Source: CALGYY01 sp963678485 (GTDB taxonomy: Bacteria > Bacteroidota > Bacteroidia > Bacteroidales > CAIWKO01). From it: a DNA stretch of 64,000 nucleotides. Shown in pieces: positions 35,901 through 44,408 of the stretch. The notes beneath the pieces are model-generated. The model did no database searches. It was given only the letters and a program-made list of their open reading frames with translations, and was not told the origin of the DNA. Location of the stretch: positions 4,650,001 to 4,714,000 of the forward strand of contig OY782882.1 of the NCBI GenBank assembly GCA_963678485.1, given 5' to 3'. Each line of letters opens with the position of its first letter. The first letter of the stretch is position 1. The position numbers were made by a program, and so were the translations under genes.

Positions 35901-38900
35901 ACAGCTACCACTGGTCATCAGGTGGAAGCAATGCTACTGAAAATGGTTTAATTGCAGGAACATATACGGTAACCATCACAGATGCTCTGGCTTGTACTGC
36001 AACGGCCACAGTAACGATAACACAACCAACGTTACTTACGATTGGAATTGCCAGCTCTGTAAATGTTAGTTGTTATCTTGGAAACAACGGATCTGCTACG
36101 GCTCTTGCCGCTGGTGGCACCGTTCCATATACATATTTATGGTCTTCCGGTGGAAGCAATGCTACTGAAAGTGGCCTTATTGCCGGCACTTATACTGTTA
36201 CCACTACTGATGCGTTAGGTTGTACTGCAACAACAAGTATTGTTATTACTCAACCAACATTACTCACTGCAACAATCACCTCCACAACTAACGTAAGCTG
36301 CTTCACATTCCCTGATGGATCTGCAACAGTAACAGCAGCCGGAGGTACACCAAACTATACTTATCTTTGGTCATCGGGCGGACATAATGCTACAGAAAGT
36401 GGTTTGATTGCTGGCACTTATACTGTCACTATTACAGATGCACTCGCCTGTACAGCAACTGCAACCATTACTATTACTGAACCTCCGTTGCTAACTTCGG
36501 CTATCACTGGTTCAACAAATGTAAGTTGCTTTGGCGGAAATAACGGAACAGCAACTGTGCTTGGCGCTGGTGGAACACCTCCGTACCATTATTTATGGTC
36601 CTCAGGTGGAACAGCAAATCTTGCAACAGGATTAATTGCAGGCACCTATGGAGTAACTATCACAGACGCCCACGGTTGTACTTCATCAACATCCGTTATC
36701 ATTACAGAACCAGCATTACTCACAGCAACTATTACTGCTCATAATAACATCACCTGTTTTAACGGAAACGATGGCTCAGCCACTGTAACCGGAGCAGGTG
36801 GCACCTTGCCATATGCCTATGCATGGTCATCCTCAGGAAATGCGGCAACAGAGAGCGGATTAATCATTGGAACCTATACAGTGACTATTACCGACGCACT
36901 TGCCTGTACTGCAACAGCCAGTATTACACTGACACAGCCAACATTGTTGACTGCAACTATCAGTTCATTCACTAACGTTAGCTGTTTTGGATTTAGTGAT
37001 GGCGCAGCAACTGTAACAGCAGCAGGAAGCGTTCCACCATATAGTTACTTGTGGTCAAGTGGACAATCATCACCGGCAATTTCTGGTATTCCAGTTGGAA
37101 CTTATACTGTAACTGTTACCGATGCACATGCTTGTACTGCAACAGCTTCAATTACTATCACCGGGCCTACTATTCTCACCTACGGTTTCAATTTGGTGAC
37201 GGATGTTACCTGTTTCGGTGGAAGTGATGGAGCAGTTGATTTGGCGGTTGGTGGAGGAACCACTCCTTATACCTATATTTGGTCAAATGGCGCCGGTACT
37301 GAAGACATTTCCGGACTCGTTGCTAACACATATACAGTTACAGTAACTGACTTTAATGGATGTCAGGCTGTAATGAGCACGCCAGTTAATCAACCTACTC
37401 TGCTTACATCTTCGATCACCTCGATTACTAATGTTAGCTGCTTCGGTGGAAGCAATGGATCGGCTACTGTAACGGCTAATGGAAGTGTTCCTCCATACAA
37501 TTATAATTGGTCATCGGGCGGAACCGGAGCGACCGAATCAGGTTTATCAATAGGAACGTATACAGTTACAGTAACTGACACTCATGGTTGTACCACCACA
37601 AGTTCGGTGGTAATAACACAGCCAACCTTACTTACCTCTGCAATATCCTCAAGTGTAAACGTAAGTTGCTTTGGTGGAAACAACGGAGAAGCTACAGTAT
37701 TGGCCAATGGAGGTGTTACACCATATTTATACAACTGGTCGAATGGTGCAAATACAGCTCATATTACAGGGTTAATTGCAGGAAATTACACAGTGACAGT
37801 CACCGATCATAATGGTTGTACCGTCACAACATCGATTGTAATTACCGAACCTCCTTTGCTTGTTGCAACCATCACTTCGACTACTCATGTGAGTTGCTTT
37901 GGTCTCGCTGATGGCGCTGCCACCGTAACCGGAACTGGTGGAACTTTACCATATTCCTATGCATGGTCATCAGGCGGAAGCAATCCAACTGAAGGCGGAT
38001 TGATCGCAGGAACCTATTCTGTTACAATTACCGATGGTTTAGGATGTACTGCTACAGCAAGTGTTGTCATTACTGAGCCTACATTACTCACCTCTGTTAT
38101 TGGAAGCAGTACTGATGTTAGTTGTTTTGGTGGCAATAATGGAACAGCTACTGTTGTCGCAGCGGGCGGAACTCCTCCTTATGCTTACTTATGGTCAAAT
38201 GGAACAATAACAGCAGTAAACAGCGGATTGATTATTGGAACATACAGTGTAACTGTCACAGATGCTCACGGATGTACTGCTACAACCTCTGTAATCATTA
38301 ATCAGCCCACCTTACTTACTGCCGCAATTACAGCTACTACTAACGTAAGTTGCTTTGGTGGCAATAATGGATCAGCAACTGTAACAGCAGCTGGTAGTGT
38401 TCCTCCATATACCTATAGTTGGTCATCAGGTGGGCACAATGCGATTGAAAATGGATTAATTGCTGGAAATTATACAGTAACCGTAACTGATAGTCATGGA
38501 TGTACGGCTAGCACTTCGGTCACCATTACTCAGCCCACATTATTAACATCCGCCATTACTTCTTCAACAGATGTAAGCTGCTTCGGTGGAAACGACGGAT
38601 CGGCCACTGTCACTGGAAGTGGTGGTACTTTGCCATACACCTACTTATGGTCAAATGGTGTGGTCAACAATTTCATTTCGAATGTTATTGCTGGAAACTA
38701 TTCAGTTACCGTGACTGACGCATTAGGTTGTACCATTACATCAAGTGTAGTTATTTCCCAGCCAACATTACTTACCGCAGCTATCAGCAGCAGTACCAAT
38801 ATTAGTTGTAATGGTTACAATGATGGTTCAGCCACAGTCTTAGCTTCTGGGGGAACAGTACCCTATTCGTACTTATGGTCCTCCGGCGGAAGTGCTGACA

Positions 38901-41900
38901 TGGAAAGCAACCTCACAGCCGGTTCCTATTCTGTTACTGTTACCGATGGTAATGGATGTACAGCCACGGCTACCGTCACCTTAACCGAACCTACGCTCCT
39001 CACCTCTTCTATTGGAACCAGCACTAACGTTTCCTGTTTTAATGGAAACAACGGCAGTGCTCAGGTTGTTGCCAATGGCGGAACACCTCCATATTCATAT
39101 ACTTGGTCGAATGGCGCAGTAACTGATATAATTAACAATCTGATTGCTGGAAACTATTCTGTGACGGTTTATGACAATCATGGATGTTCTTCAGTTTCTA
39201 CGATTACGATTGCTCAGCCAACCTTGCTGACAGCATCAATAACCGCATCTATTAATGTAAACTGTTTCGGAGGAAATAATGGTTCTGCAACAGTAACAGC
39301 TGGTGGCGGTGTTACTCCTTACTCATATTCATGGAGCAGTGGTGGTTCGTCGAATACGGAAAGCGGATTAATTGCAGGCAATTATGTTGTTACAGTTACT
39401 GATAATAATGGATGTTCTGTCACAGCTGGAATTACGATTACTCAACCAACCCTTCTTACTTCATCAATTGCTTCTAGTACAAATGTCAGCTGCTTTGGTT
39501 TATCCAATGGATCAGCCAGTGTGACTGCAAGTGGTGGAGTACTTCCTTACACTTACTTATGGAGTAACGGCGTTGTAACAAGTGGTATGAGTGGTGTAGC
39601 TGCAGGAACTTACACTGTAACTGTTACCGACAACCACGGATGTACTGCTACCTCATCAGTAATAATAACTCAGCCTACCTTACTAACCTCTTCTATCACC
39701 TCTTCGAATAACGTTGGTTGTTTTGGAGGAAACGACGGAGCAGCGACAGTTACTGCTAATGGAGGAACATTACCTTACACCTACGCATGGTCATCAGGTC
39801 AGGCAACTCCAGGAATCAATGGAATTACTGCAGGAACCTATACAGTAACAGTTTCCGATAATCATGGTTGTACATCAACTTCAAGCATTGTCATTACTCA
39901 GCCTGTATTATTGACTTCATCAATAGCAGCATCAACCAATGTAAGCTGCTTCGGATTGAGCAATGGTAGTGCAACGGTAAATGCTGCAGGAGGCACATTA
40001 CCATACACCTATTTATGGTCGAGTGGAGGTAATACAAGTGTTGAAAATGGTCTTATTGCAGGCACCTATGTAGTAACAATCACTGATGCCCATTCATGTA
40101 CCAGCACTTCAACAGTAACCATTTCTCAGCCAGCACTGCTTGTTGCAAGTATTCCAACATCAACCAATATTTCCTGCTTCGGTGGGGCAAACGGAACAGC
40201 CAATGCCGCCGGAGTTGGAGGCACCAATCCTTATATGTACAATTGGTCAAATGGAGGAAACACTTCGCTACAAACCAACCTTATAATTGGAACCTATACT
40301 GTTACTATTACTGATGTTCAGGGATGTACTTCAACAACTAATGTTACCCTTACACAACCAACAGCATTAGTACTGAATCTCACTTCAAGTAATGTAACAT
40401 GTTATGGAACAAACACTGGTTCTGCAACAGCTACTGTAACAGGTGGTGTTGGTCCATACAACTATTTCTGGACCCCGGGAGGCGGCACATTGGCTACTTA
40501 CAATCATCTGATTGCCGGAACTTATAATGCAGCAGTTGTTGATGCCAATGGATGTCCGATTTCACTTCCTGTAACCATTAACCAGCCTCCATTGCTTCAG
40601 GCAGGGGTTGACAGTATTACTAATGTAAGCTGCTTTGGCGGCAACAATGGAAGTGCAAGCGTAACAGCCACTGGTGGAACACCCCCTTACTCCTACTTAT
40701 GGAATAATGGTGCGGTAACACGTACTATAAATAATCTCACTGCGGGACCTTACAGTGTAGTGATTTCTGACATGAATGGATGTTCAACTCAGGTAAGTCT
40801 CAATGTTGGACAACCAACACCGGTTGGTCTTTCAACCAGTAACGACTCTACGCTTTGTAAAGGAAACTTCACAACTATCAGCGGAAGCGGATCTGGTGGC
40901 ACACCTCCATACTCATACGTTTGGGATAATGGACTGGGAGCCGGACAGAGTCATACCGTACAAGTATGGGGAACCATTACTTACAGTGTGACTGTTACAG
41001 ATGCCAACGGATGTACCTGCACTCCTGGTGCTGTTGCCCTTAATTCCTTCCCGAACCTGCATGTGGTGGTTGGTGGACCAACAGATATTTGTGTTGGACA
41101 AAGTGTGCTATTGACTGCGGTTGCCACTGGTGGTAATGGCGGACCATACAGCTTCAACTGGAATAATGGTCTTGGTTCGGTTGCACCTCCGATTCAGGTT
41201 CAACCTCAGGAAACCACAACTTACATTGTAGGTGTTATGGATGCATGCAGCCCGAACGCTTATGATACGATTACAGTTGTAGTTCATGAAATGCCAACAC
41301 CAAACATTACTGTTGACAAACTCTATGATTGCAATGCGTTTACATCGAGATTCACTGAACACACCTTCCCACCGTTTGCTTCATACTATTGGGATTTTGG
41401 TGATCCGTATTCTGGTGCAGCAAACCATAGTACACTTGCAAGTCCGTCTCATTTCTTTGCTAATACTGGACACTACACCATTACACTCACCGTTACCAAC
41501 GAGTTTGGTTGCGAATCAACAGTGGTTTACGAAGATTTAATTTACCTGTATGGCAAGCCAACTGCGGCTTTCAGCTATGCTCCAAATCCAGTGACCATTG
41601 AACAGCCATTAGTAGAATTCAGCAATGAGTCTATCGATGCCAACACTTATACTTGGTCATTTGGGGATGCCGCAACAGGACCGTTTAACTTCAGCGACCA
41701 GGAAAACCCAAGTCATGAATTTAGTGCCGTCGGCTCATATGTGATTTGGCTCGTTGTAGAGAATTCATACGGATGTGTTGATTCGGCCTATGGTGAAGTG
41801 AACATACTTGATCTCTATACATTCTATGCTCCCAATGCCTTCACACCTAATGGTGATGGTGTAAATGATTTCTTCATTCCTCAGAGTACAAACCTCGATT

Positions 41901-42100
41901 ACACAAGCTTTGAATTCTACGTGTATGACAGATGGGGAGAATTAATCTACGACACCAATGACCCGAATGCTCCATGGGATGGAAGAGCAAAATCAAGCCG
42001 CAAGATTGTACAACAGGATGTTTACACATGGTTTGTTTATGTAAACGAAATATCCGGAAGGAGACATCAATTTATTGGACACGTAACGGTTATCAAATAG
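29912..42100 (+). CDS. Giant SprB-repeat adhesin with T9SS type B (gliding-motility-associated) C-terminus
   Basis: The protein has 4062 residues. A long signal region has its hydrophobic core at ~35-53 and ends VKAQ. Residues ~60-490 hold a unique domain and Ig-like modules (YSWSPSTGLSATTG, YQWSPSTGLSNPN). Residues ~497-675 hold an embedded jelly-roll domain (NLIFNGDF to FALDDISFSPLC), like carbohydrate-binding domains. Residues 677-3638 are 39 tandem SprB-type repeats of ~76 residues, pattern NVSCFGGNNG - GG-TPY-Y-WSNG - GLIAGTYTVTVTD - GCTATSS - I-TQPTLLT. Two Ig-like and two PKD modules (YYWDFGDP, YTWSFGDA) lead to the C-terminal domain NAFTPNGDGVNDFF...YDRWGE...WDGR, which directs T9SS export. 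SprB in Flavobacterium is the mobile gliding adhesin; a role in adhesion or gliding is inferred. Each repeat has two Cys, probably disulfide-bonded. Confidence 0.93.
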   Translation: MIKGDTLVKVDAGVASFYAGRIQRGFYGITSTARLLKILFALLFLIILPALHPMEVKAQSGLCDPTVPFFNVNLTGQPAGTYISPTVVRLDHCCGVSNPDRCIEFRITLDPGTIALNFYIASGAIPSGSMFYQINCGPPVAVGTPVCVTGPGPHTLTFCKPGNNPNTYGIVGIPAPALLGDNIASQICPATITAVGYDPGTVVWHDITSPTGIYDAYLSATSGTDVVTVTPQPGFPPYADYQVCGDVLAPGCFSNISFCDTVRVYFYQNVAASINPNPANYCQAAGGVLLTGSYTGGLGPYTFQWHDGANGTGPIVGTGTTYFATHAGPFSFVVRDSTFPDCPASTANVTVTMYPSPGVMLAPAAPIACYGTPVPLIASGANNYSWSPSTGLSATTGANVTAMPPATTNYTLIGWNNGPMACADTLYFTFTVLPPPLINAGPDDTICFGGSTQLHGTGGLVYQWSPSTGLSNPNIANPIATPAVTTSYVLSAWAPQGNLIFNGDFHLGNVGFSTAYIHQFNLWPEGYYYVGNNPNSNHSNWTACADHTPTADNMMMIINGAPVVNQQVWCQTVNVTPNTTYAFSTWVTSVHPANPARLQFSINGILIGAPFNASATVCQWNQFYAVWNSGANTTAQICIVNENIIRNGNDFALDDISFSPLCENFDTVTIYVSRMNLTISGTNLSCFNSTNGTASVTPTGGFAPYSYAWSNGAVTQNISGLVAGNYCVTVTDRAACTATACINVTRPPLLTATISASTNISCFGGNNGQATVTAGGGTLPYTYLWSNGGNTTNITGLTAGTYIVTVTDQNGCTATNSVTLTQPNLLTASIASSTNVNCFGGNNGQAMAAGAGGTTPYAYHWSNGVNAANITNLTAGTYSVTITDAHNCTATNSVIITQPTLLTATISSNTNVSCFGGNNGSASVTAGGGTPNYSYLWSNGAVTPANNNLVAGTYTVTITDSHGCTASNTITITQPTVLTSTISGSANVSCFGGSNGNASVTAGGGSPAYTYLWSNGAVTPTILNVVAGTYTVTITDSHGCTSSTSVIITQPALLTAAISASTNVSCFGGNNGTATVTPSGGTTPYSYHWSNGGNTNTINNLTAGTYTVTVTDGRLCTATTSIVITQPTALAVANLSATNVNCFGQNSGSASVTISGGTTPYHYIWSNGGNTAAINNLVAGTYTVTVTDNLGCTISTSVVITQPTLLTASVTASTNVSCFGGSNGTAHVTPGGGTPSYSYLWSNGVVTQDISGLAAGTYTVTVTDSHGCTVSTNIVITQPTVLTSSVTSSTNVSCFGGNNGTATVTPSGGTAPYSYVWSSGGNAATATGLSEGTYVVTVTDNLGCTSTSSVAISQPTLLTATISGSINVSCFGGNNGSATVTAGGGTAPYAYLWSTGANTTTINGLTIGTYTVTITDHLACTATASITITQPTLLTSSIISSTNVSCFGGNNGTADALAHGGTTPYTYLWSSGGSNELETGLAAGTYVVTITDGLGCTSTSSVVITQPALLVATIGESNNVSCFGGNNGSATVTPTGGTSPYTYLWSNGVASPTASNLVAGTYSVTITDHLGCTASTSIIITQPTVLTAGIGSSVNVSCYLGNNGSATVVAGGGTPAYSYLWSSGGSNATENGLVAGTYTVTVTDALGCTQSTSVMILQPTLLTATISGSTNVSCFAGSNGSATVTGGGGTTPYTYLWSSGGHNATENGLIAGTYTVTITDALACTATASITITQPTLLTSSISASTNVSCFGGNNGTATVLAAGGTPPYGYHWSSGGSGTLETGLIAGNYTVTVTDNLGCTTTSTIIITEPPLLTATITASTNVSCYNGNNGSATVTGNGGTLPYSYHWSSGGNNATENGLVDGNYTVTITDHLGCTATTTVTITEPTLLTAGIGSATNVSCFTGNNGSATVVAGGGTPAYSYLWSSGGNNPTENGLIAGTYTVTVTDALGCTATSSVMITEPPLLTATISSTTMVSCFSGSNGSSTVTGAGGTLPYSYHWSSGGSNATENGLIAGTYTVTITDALACTATATVTITQPTLLTIGIASSVNVSCYLGNNGSATALAAGGTVPYTYLWSSGGSNATESGLIAGTYTVTTTDALGCTATTSIVITQPTLLTATITSTTNVSCFTFPDGSATVTAAGGTPNYTYLWSSGGHNATESGLIAGTYTVTITDALACTATATITITEPPLLTSAITGSTNVSCFGGNNGTATVLGAGGTPPYHYLWSSGGTANLATGLIAGTYGVTITDAHGCTSSTSVIITEPALLTATITAHNNITCFNGNDGSATVTGAGGTLPYAYAWSSSGNAATESGLIIGTYTVTITDALACTATASITLTQPTLLTATISSFTNVSCFGFSDGAATVTAAGSVPPYSYLWSSGQSSPAISGIPVGTYTVTVTDAHACTATASITITGPTILTYGFNLVTDVTCFGGSDGAVDLAVGGGTTPYTYIWSNGAGTEDISGLVANTYTVTVTDFNGCQAVMSTPVNQPTLLTSSITSITNVSCFGGSNGSATVTANGSVPPYNYNWSSGGTGATESGLSIGTYTVTVTDTHGCTTTSSVVITQPTLLTSAISSSVNVSCFGGNNGEATVLANGGVTPYLYNWSNGANTAHITGLIAGNYTVTVTDHNGCTVTTSIVITEPPLLVATITSTTHVSCFGLADGAATVTGTGGTLPYSYAWSSGGSNPTEGGLIAGTYSVTITDGLGCTATASVVITEPTLLTSVIGSSTDVSCFGGNNGTATVVAAGGTPPYAYLWSNGTITAVNSGLIIGTYSVTVTDAHGCTATTSVIINQPTLLTAAITATTNVSCFGGNNGSATVTAAGSVPPYTYSWSSGGHNAIENGLIAGNYTVTVTDSHGCTASTSVTITQPTLLTSAITSSTDVSCFGGNDGSATVTGSGGTLPYTYLWSNGVVNNFISNVIAGNYSVTVTDALGCTITSSVVISQPTLLTAAISSSTNISCNGYNDGSATVLASGGTVPYSYLWSSGGSADMESNLTAGSYSVTVTDGNGCTATATVTLTEPTLLTSSIGTSTNVSCFNGNNGSAQVVANGGTPPYSYTWSNGAVTDIINNLIAGNYSVTVYDNHGCSSVSTITIAQPTLLTASITASINVNCFGGNNGSATVTAGGGVTPYSYSWSSGGSSNTESGLIAGNYVVTVTDNNGCSVTAGITITQPTLLTSSIASSTNVSCFGLSNGSASVTASGGVLPYTYLWSNGVVTSGMSGVAAGTYTVTVTDNHGCTATSSVIITQPTLLTSSITSSNNVGCFGGNDGAATVTANGGTLPYTYAWSSGQATPGINGITAGTYTVTVSDNHGCTSTSSIVITQPVLLTSSIAASTNVSCFGLSNGSATVNAAGGTLPYTYLWSSGGNTSVENGLIAGTYVVTITDAHSCTSTSTVTISQPALLVASIPTSTNISCFGGANGTANAAGVGGTNPYMYNWSNGGNTSLQTNLIIGTYTVTITDVQGCTSTTNVTLTQPTALVLNLTSSNVTCYGTNTGSATATVTGGVGPYNYFWTPGGGTLATYNHLIAGTYNAAVVDANGCPISLPVTINQPPLLQAGVDSITNVSCFGGNNGSASVTATGGTPPYSYLWNNGAVTRTINNLTAGPYSVVISDMNGCSTQVSLNVGQPTPVGLSTSNDSTLCKGNFTTISGSGSGGTPPYSYVWDNGLGAGQSHTVQVWGTITYSVTVTDANGCTCTPGAVALNSFPNLHVVVGGPTDICVGQSVLLTAVATGGNGGPYSFNWNNGLGSVAPPIQVQPQETTTYIVGVMDACSPNAYDTITVVVHEMPTPNITVDKLYDCNAFTSRFTEHTFPPFASYYWDFGDPYSGAANHSTLASPSHFFANTGHYTITLTVTNEFGCESTVVYEDLIYLYGKPTAAFSYAPNPVTIEQPLVEFSNESIDANTYTWSFGDAATGPFNFSDQENPSHEFSAVGSYVIWLVVENSYGCVDSAYGEVNILDLYTFYAPNAFTPNGDGVNDFFIPQSTNLDYTSFEFYVYDRWGELIYDTNDPNAPWDGRAKSSRKIVQQDVYTWFVYVNEISGRRHQFIGHVTVIK
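31940..40825 (+). repeat. 39 tandem SprB repeats, ~228 bp each
   Basis: Counted by the S-C-F-G-G-N-N-G-like motif, 39 units occur back to back. Protein sequence is well kept while codons differ from unit to unit (for NVSC: AATGTTAGCTGC, AACGTAAGTTGT, AATGTGAGCTGT and others). Units with D-A/H-L-A-C-T-A-T recur at units 10, 14, 18, 20 and 22, a trace of a four-unit higher-order period. Confidence 0.9.
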
Positions 42101-42108
42101 TCTATTTG
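42094..42108. repeat. Palindrome formed by two convergent stop codons
   Basis: CAAATAG, T, CTATTTG: a perfect 7-1-7 inverted repeat in which both genes end with a Lys-TAG (AAATAG), separated by one base. No T-rich terminator follows on either side. Confidence 0.8.
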
Positions 42109-44408
42109 CAATAAGCTTCAAGAGTGTTCTTTGCATCTGAATAGCCGAGTCCCCATGAGGTTTCAAGATCCCGGCACGCCTCATCGGTCTCATTCAGTCT
42201 AAGTTTCGACAAACCCCGGTTGAAGAAGTAATTTCCTTCTCCGGGGTTTTTTCTTATAGCAATATCAAAACTTTTAATTGATTCCTGATAATCGCCAAGA
42301 AAAAAAAGCGCAACCCCTTTGGCGTTGTATGCCATATGAAAATTTGTATCAAGGTCTATACAATGCTGATAATCGCTAAGAGCACCTTTATAATCATAAA
42401 GATTTTTCTTCGTATTACCACGGTTATACCAGGCAAGTTTATGCTTCGGCTGTAGCTTTATTGTAGCATTATAATCTGCAATTGCACCACTAAAATTCTT
42501 CCACTGGTTTTTTATATAAGCACGAAGATACCATGCATCGAAAAATTCAGGATCGACTTGTATGGTATGACTACAATCCTGATATGCTTTATTCATATCA
42601 CCCAAATTATACCATGCCAATGCACGATTATAAAATGCAAATTCCAAACTAGCATTTAATGAAATGGCTTTATCAAAATCCTGTACTGCTTTTTGATTTT
42701 GCTGAGAATTCAAGTAGAAGGTTCCGCGGTTGATATATGCAAGCTCATAGTTTGGATTATTTTTTATTACTTCAGCAAAAAGTGCAAAACCATTTTTCCA
42801 AACTGCCGTCCTACTATTTGACAAATAAGAAAACACAAGAATAATTAGACCACCGCCTATCATAGCATATTGTTTAAACTGCTTTCCTTTTGCTAGATAA
42901 AGACGCTCAATTGGGGAGATCAGCATCAACAGCAAGCCCGCCAAGGCAAGATATGCATAGCGATCGGCGACAATCACGCGGCCTTCGATTGAAATAAAAT
43001 GGAGCACCATCGAAACATTGATTACAAAAAAGGTCAATCCAAACATTGCTGCACGATTCGGATTCTTCCTTAATTTCCATAATAACCAAACACCAATACA
43101 GCCAATGAGTATCACAAAAGCAAATGCCAAATAATACACAAGAGGGAATGCGCCAACATCAGACGGATAAGGCCGAATGGGCGATCCTCCGTACGGTATC
43201 ATTGTGTTTATTGCATAATACAATATAGAATAGGAAGCCATTAAAATGCGATCGAACGGACTAAAAGCCAAACGAAAATCATCGGTCCATAAATTCATAT
43301 ATGGAAGAAGCGTGTATGATGCCAGCCCTGCCAGAGAAATAAAGCACGCGACCAACAAGTACTTTATATATTTCCTAGGTATTGAAAGCGGAATAATCAG
43401 CTTGCCTTTTTGGACAAGTTCCTTACAATATATTATGATGATGAATATCATTTCAATGATTGTAAGAAGCCAGGTTTGCACATTTGCAACCTGAACGTCC
43501 CACATATTAATTTTTCTAAAAAGAATAATAAGTAAGGTGGCCTTTATTAACATCCAGCCCAAGAAGCCAAAACGACGAAAACGCTTCTGCAGCCAACGAC
43601 CCAGAGATTGAAAATATTTCCATTGAATAATATCAGCATAATAAATTATCACTAAATAAAGTCCAAAAGGAAATACTATTTGGGGCAAAGAAAAATAGTT
43701 ATAAAGCAATAATATTATGAAAGCAACTTTTTCGAATACCCTTATTGCTGTAATTGGTTTTTTGTAATACACGTCAATTGCAATCCAAACCAACGGTAGC
43801 GTTAAGGCTTGAATTTTCGAAAGCAGACTTAGTAATCCAAAAACAGCAGCAATAACAAGCCATACCTTATTGGATGATTTTCCAATAAATCGAATATAGG
43901 CTAGCAATGAACAGAGATAAAAAAAGGTAAACAGAAGATCTTTTCGTCCTGTAATCCATGCAACGGGTTCAACATGCAAGGGATGAATGGCAAAGATGAA
44001 TGCTAGCAATAAGGCAAAAATATCCTTTTTAAGAAAGTTCCTGACTAAGAAAAACAGCAGAAGAATATTCAATAAATGAAGAAGCAAATTGTGGAGATGG
44101 TATGGCGCAGGATTTAGCGAATAGAAGCGGTATTCAAGCGCATAGGTAAATAGAGTGAGTCGCGGCTCATCGATTGGACTTTGAGGATTGAAGAGCGTTT
44201 CAATACCATTCCATGAAAGATCTCTGATATATGGATTGGTGGTTACATTGATATTATCGTCCCATGAATATATAAAATCACTTTTTAATGTACTACTAAA
44301 AACGATGAAGCAGCCTACTCCGATTAAAAGCAGACCAACATACCTTATAAGATAAAAACGCAGTGTTTTTTTCTCTGAAGAAAGTTCAGTCGTTATCTCA
44401 TTTTTCAT
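42102..44408 (-). CDS. TMTC-like membrane protein with TPR repeats (candidate O-glycosyltransferase)
   Basis: The protein has 768 residues. Residues ~20-520 contain about 11 transmembrane helices in a GT-C layout; the first loop has the acidic pair D50-D51 in S-W-D-D-N-I, where PMT- and TMTC-type mannosyltransferases keep their catalytic acids, and HPLHVEPVAWITGRKDLL matches the conserved TMTC loop. Residues ~548-765 form six TPRs (AYINRGTFYLNSQQNQKAV and so on), predicted on the periplasmic side for protein binding. Eukaryotic TMTC proteins O-mannosylate beta-strands of cadherins. It overlaps its paralogue by 4 bp and ends one base from the giant adhesin's stop. Substrate and sugar are not shown by sequence; glycosylation of the neighbouring adhesins is inference. 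Confidence 0.8.
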   Translation of the reverse strand: MKNEITTELSSEKKTLRFYLIRYVGLLLIGVGCFIVFSSTLKSDFIYSWDDNINVTTNPYIRDLSWNGIETLFNPQSPIDEPRLTLFTYALEYRFYSLNPAPYHLHNLLLHLLNILLLFFLVRNFLKKDIFALLLAFIFAIHPLHVEPVAWITGRKDLLFTFFYLCSLLAYIRFIGKSSNKVWLVIAAVFGLLSLLSKIQALTLPLVWIAIDVYYKKPITAIRVFEKVAFIILLLYNYFSLPQIVFPFGLYLVIIYYADIIQWKYFQSLGRWLQKRFRRFGFLGWMLIKATLLIILFRKINMWDVQVANVQTWLLTIIEMIFIIIIYCKELVQKGKLIIPLSIPRKYIKYLLVACFISLAGLASYTLLPYMNLWTDDFRLAFSPFDRILMASYSILYYAINTMIPYGGSPIRPYPSDVGAFPLVYYLAFAFVILIGCIGVWLLWKLRKNPNRAAMFGLTFFVINVSMVLHFISIEGRVIVADRYAYLALAGLLLMLISPIERLYLAKGKQFKQYAMIGGGLIILVFSYLSNSRTAVWKNGFALFAEVIKNNPNYELAYINRGTFYLNSQQNQKAVQDFDKAISLNASLEFAFYNRALAWYNLGDMNKAYQDCSHTIQVDPEFFDAWYLRAYIKNQWKNFSGAIADYNATIKLQPKHKLAWYNRGNTKKNLYDYKGALSDYQHCIDLDTNFHMAYNAKGVALFFLGDYQESIKSFDIAIRKNPGEGNYFFNRGLSKLRLNETDEACRDLETSWGLGYSDAKNTLEAYCK

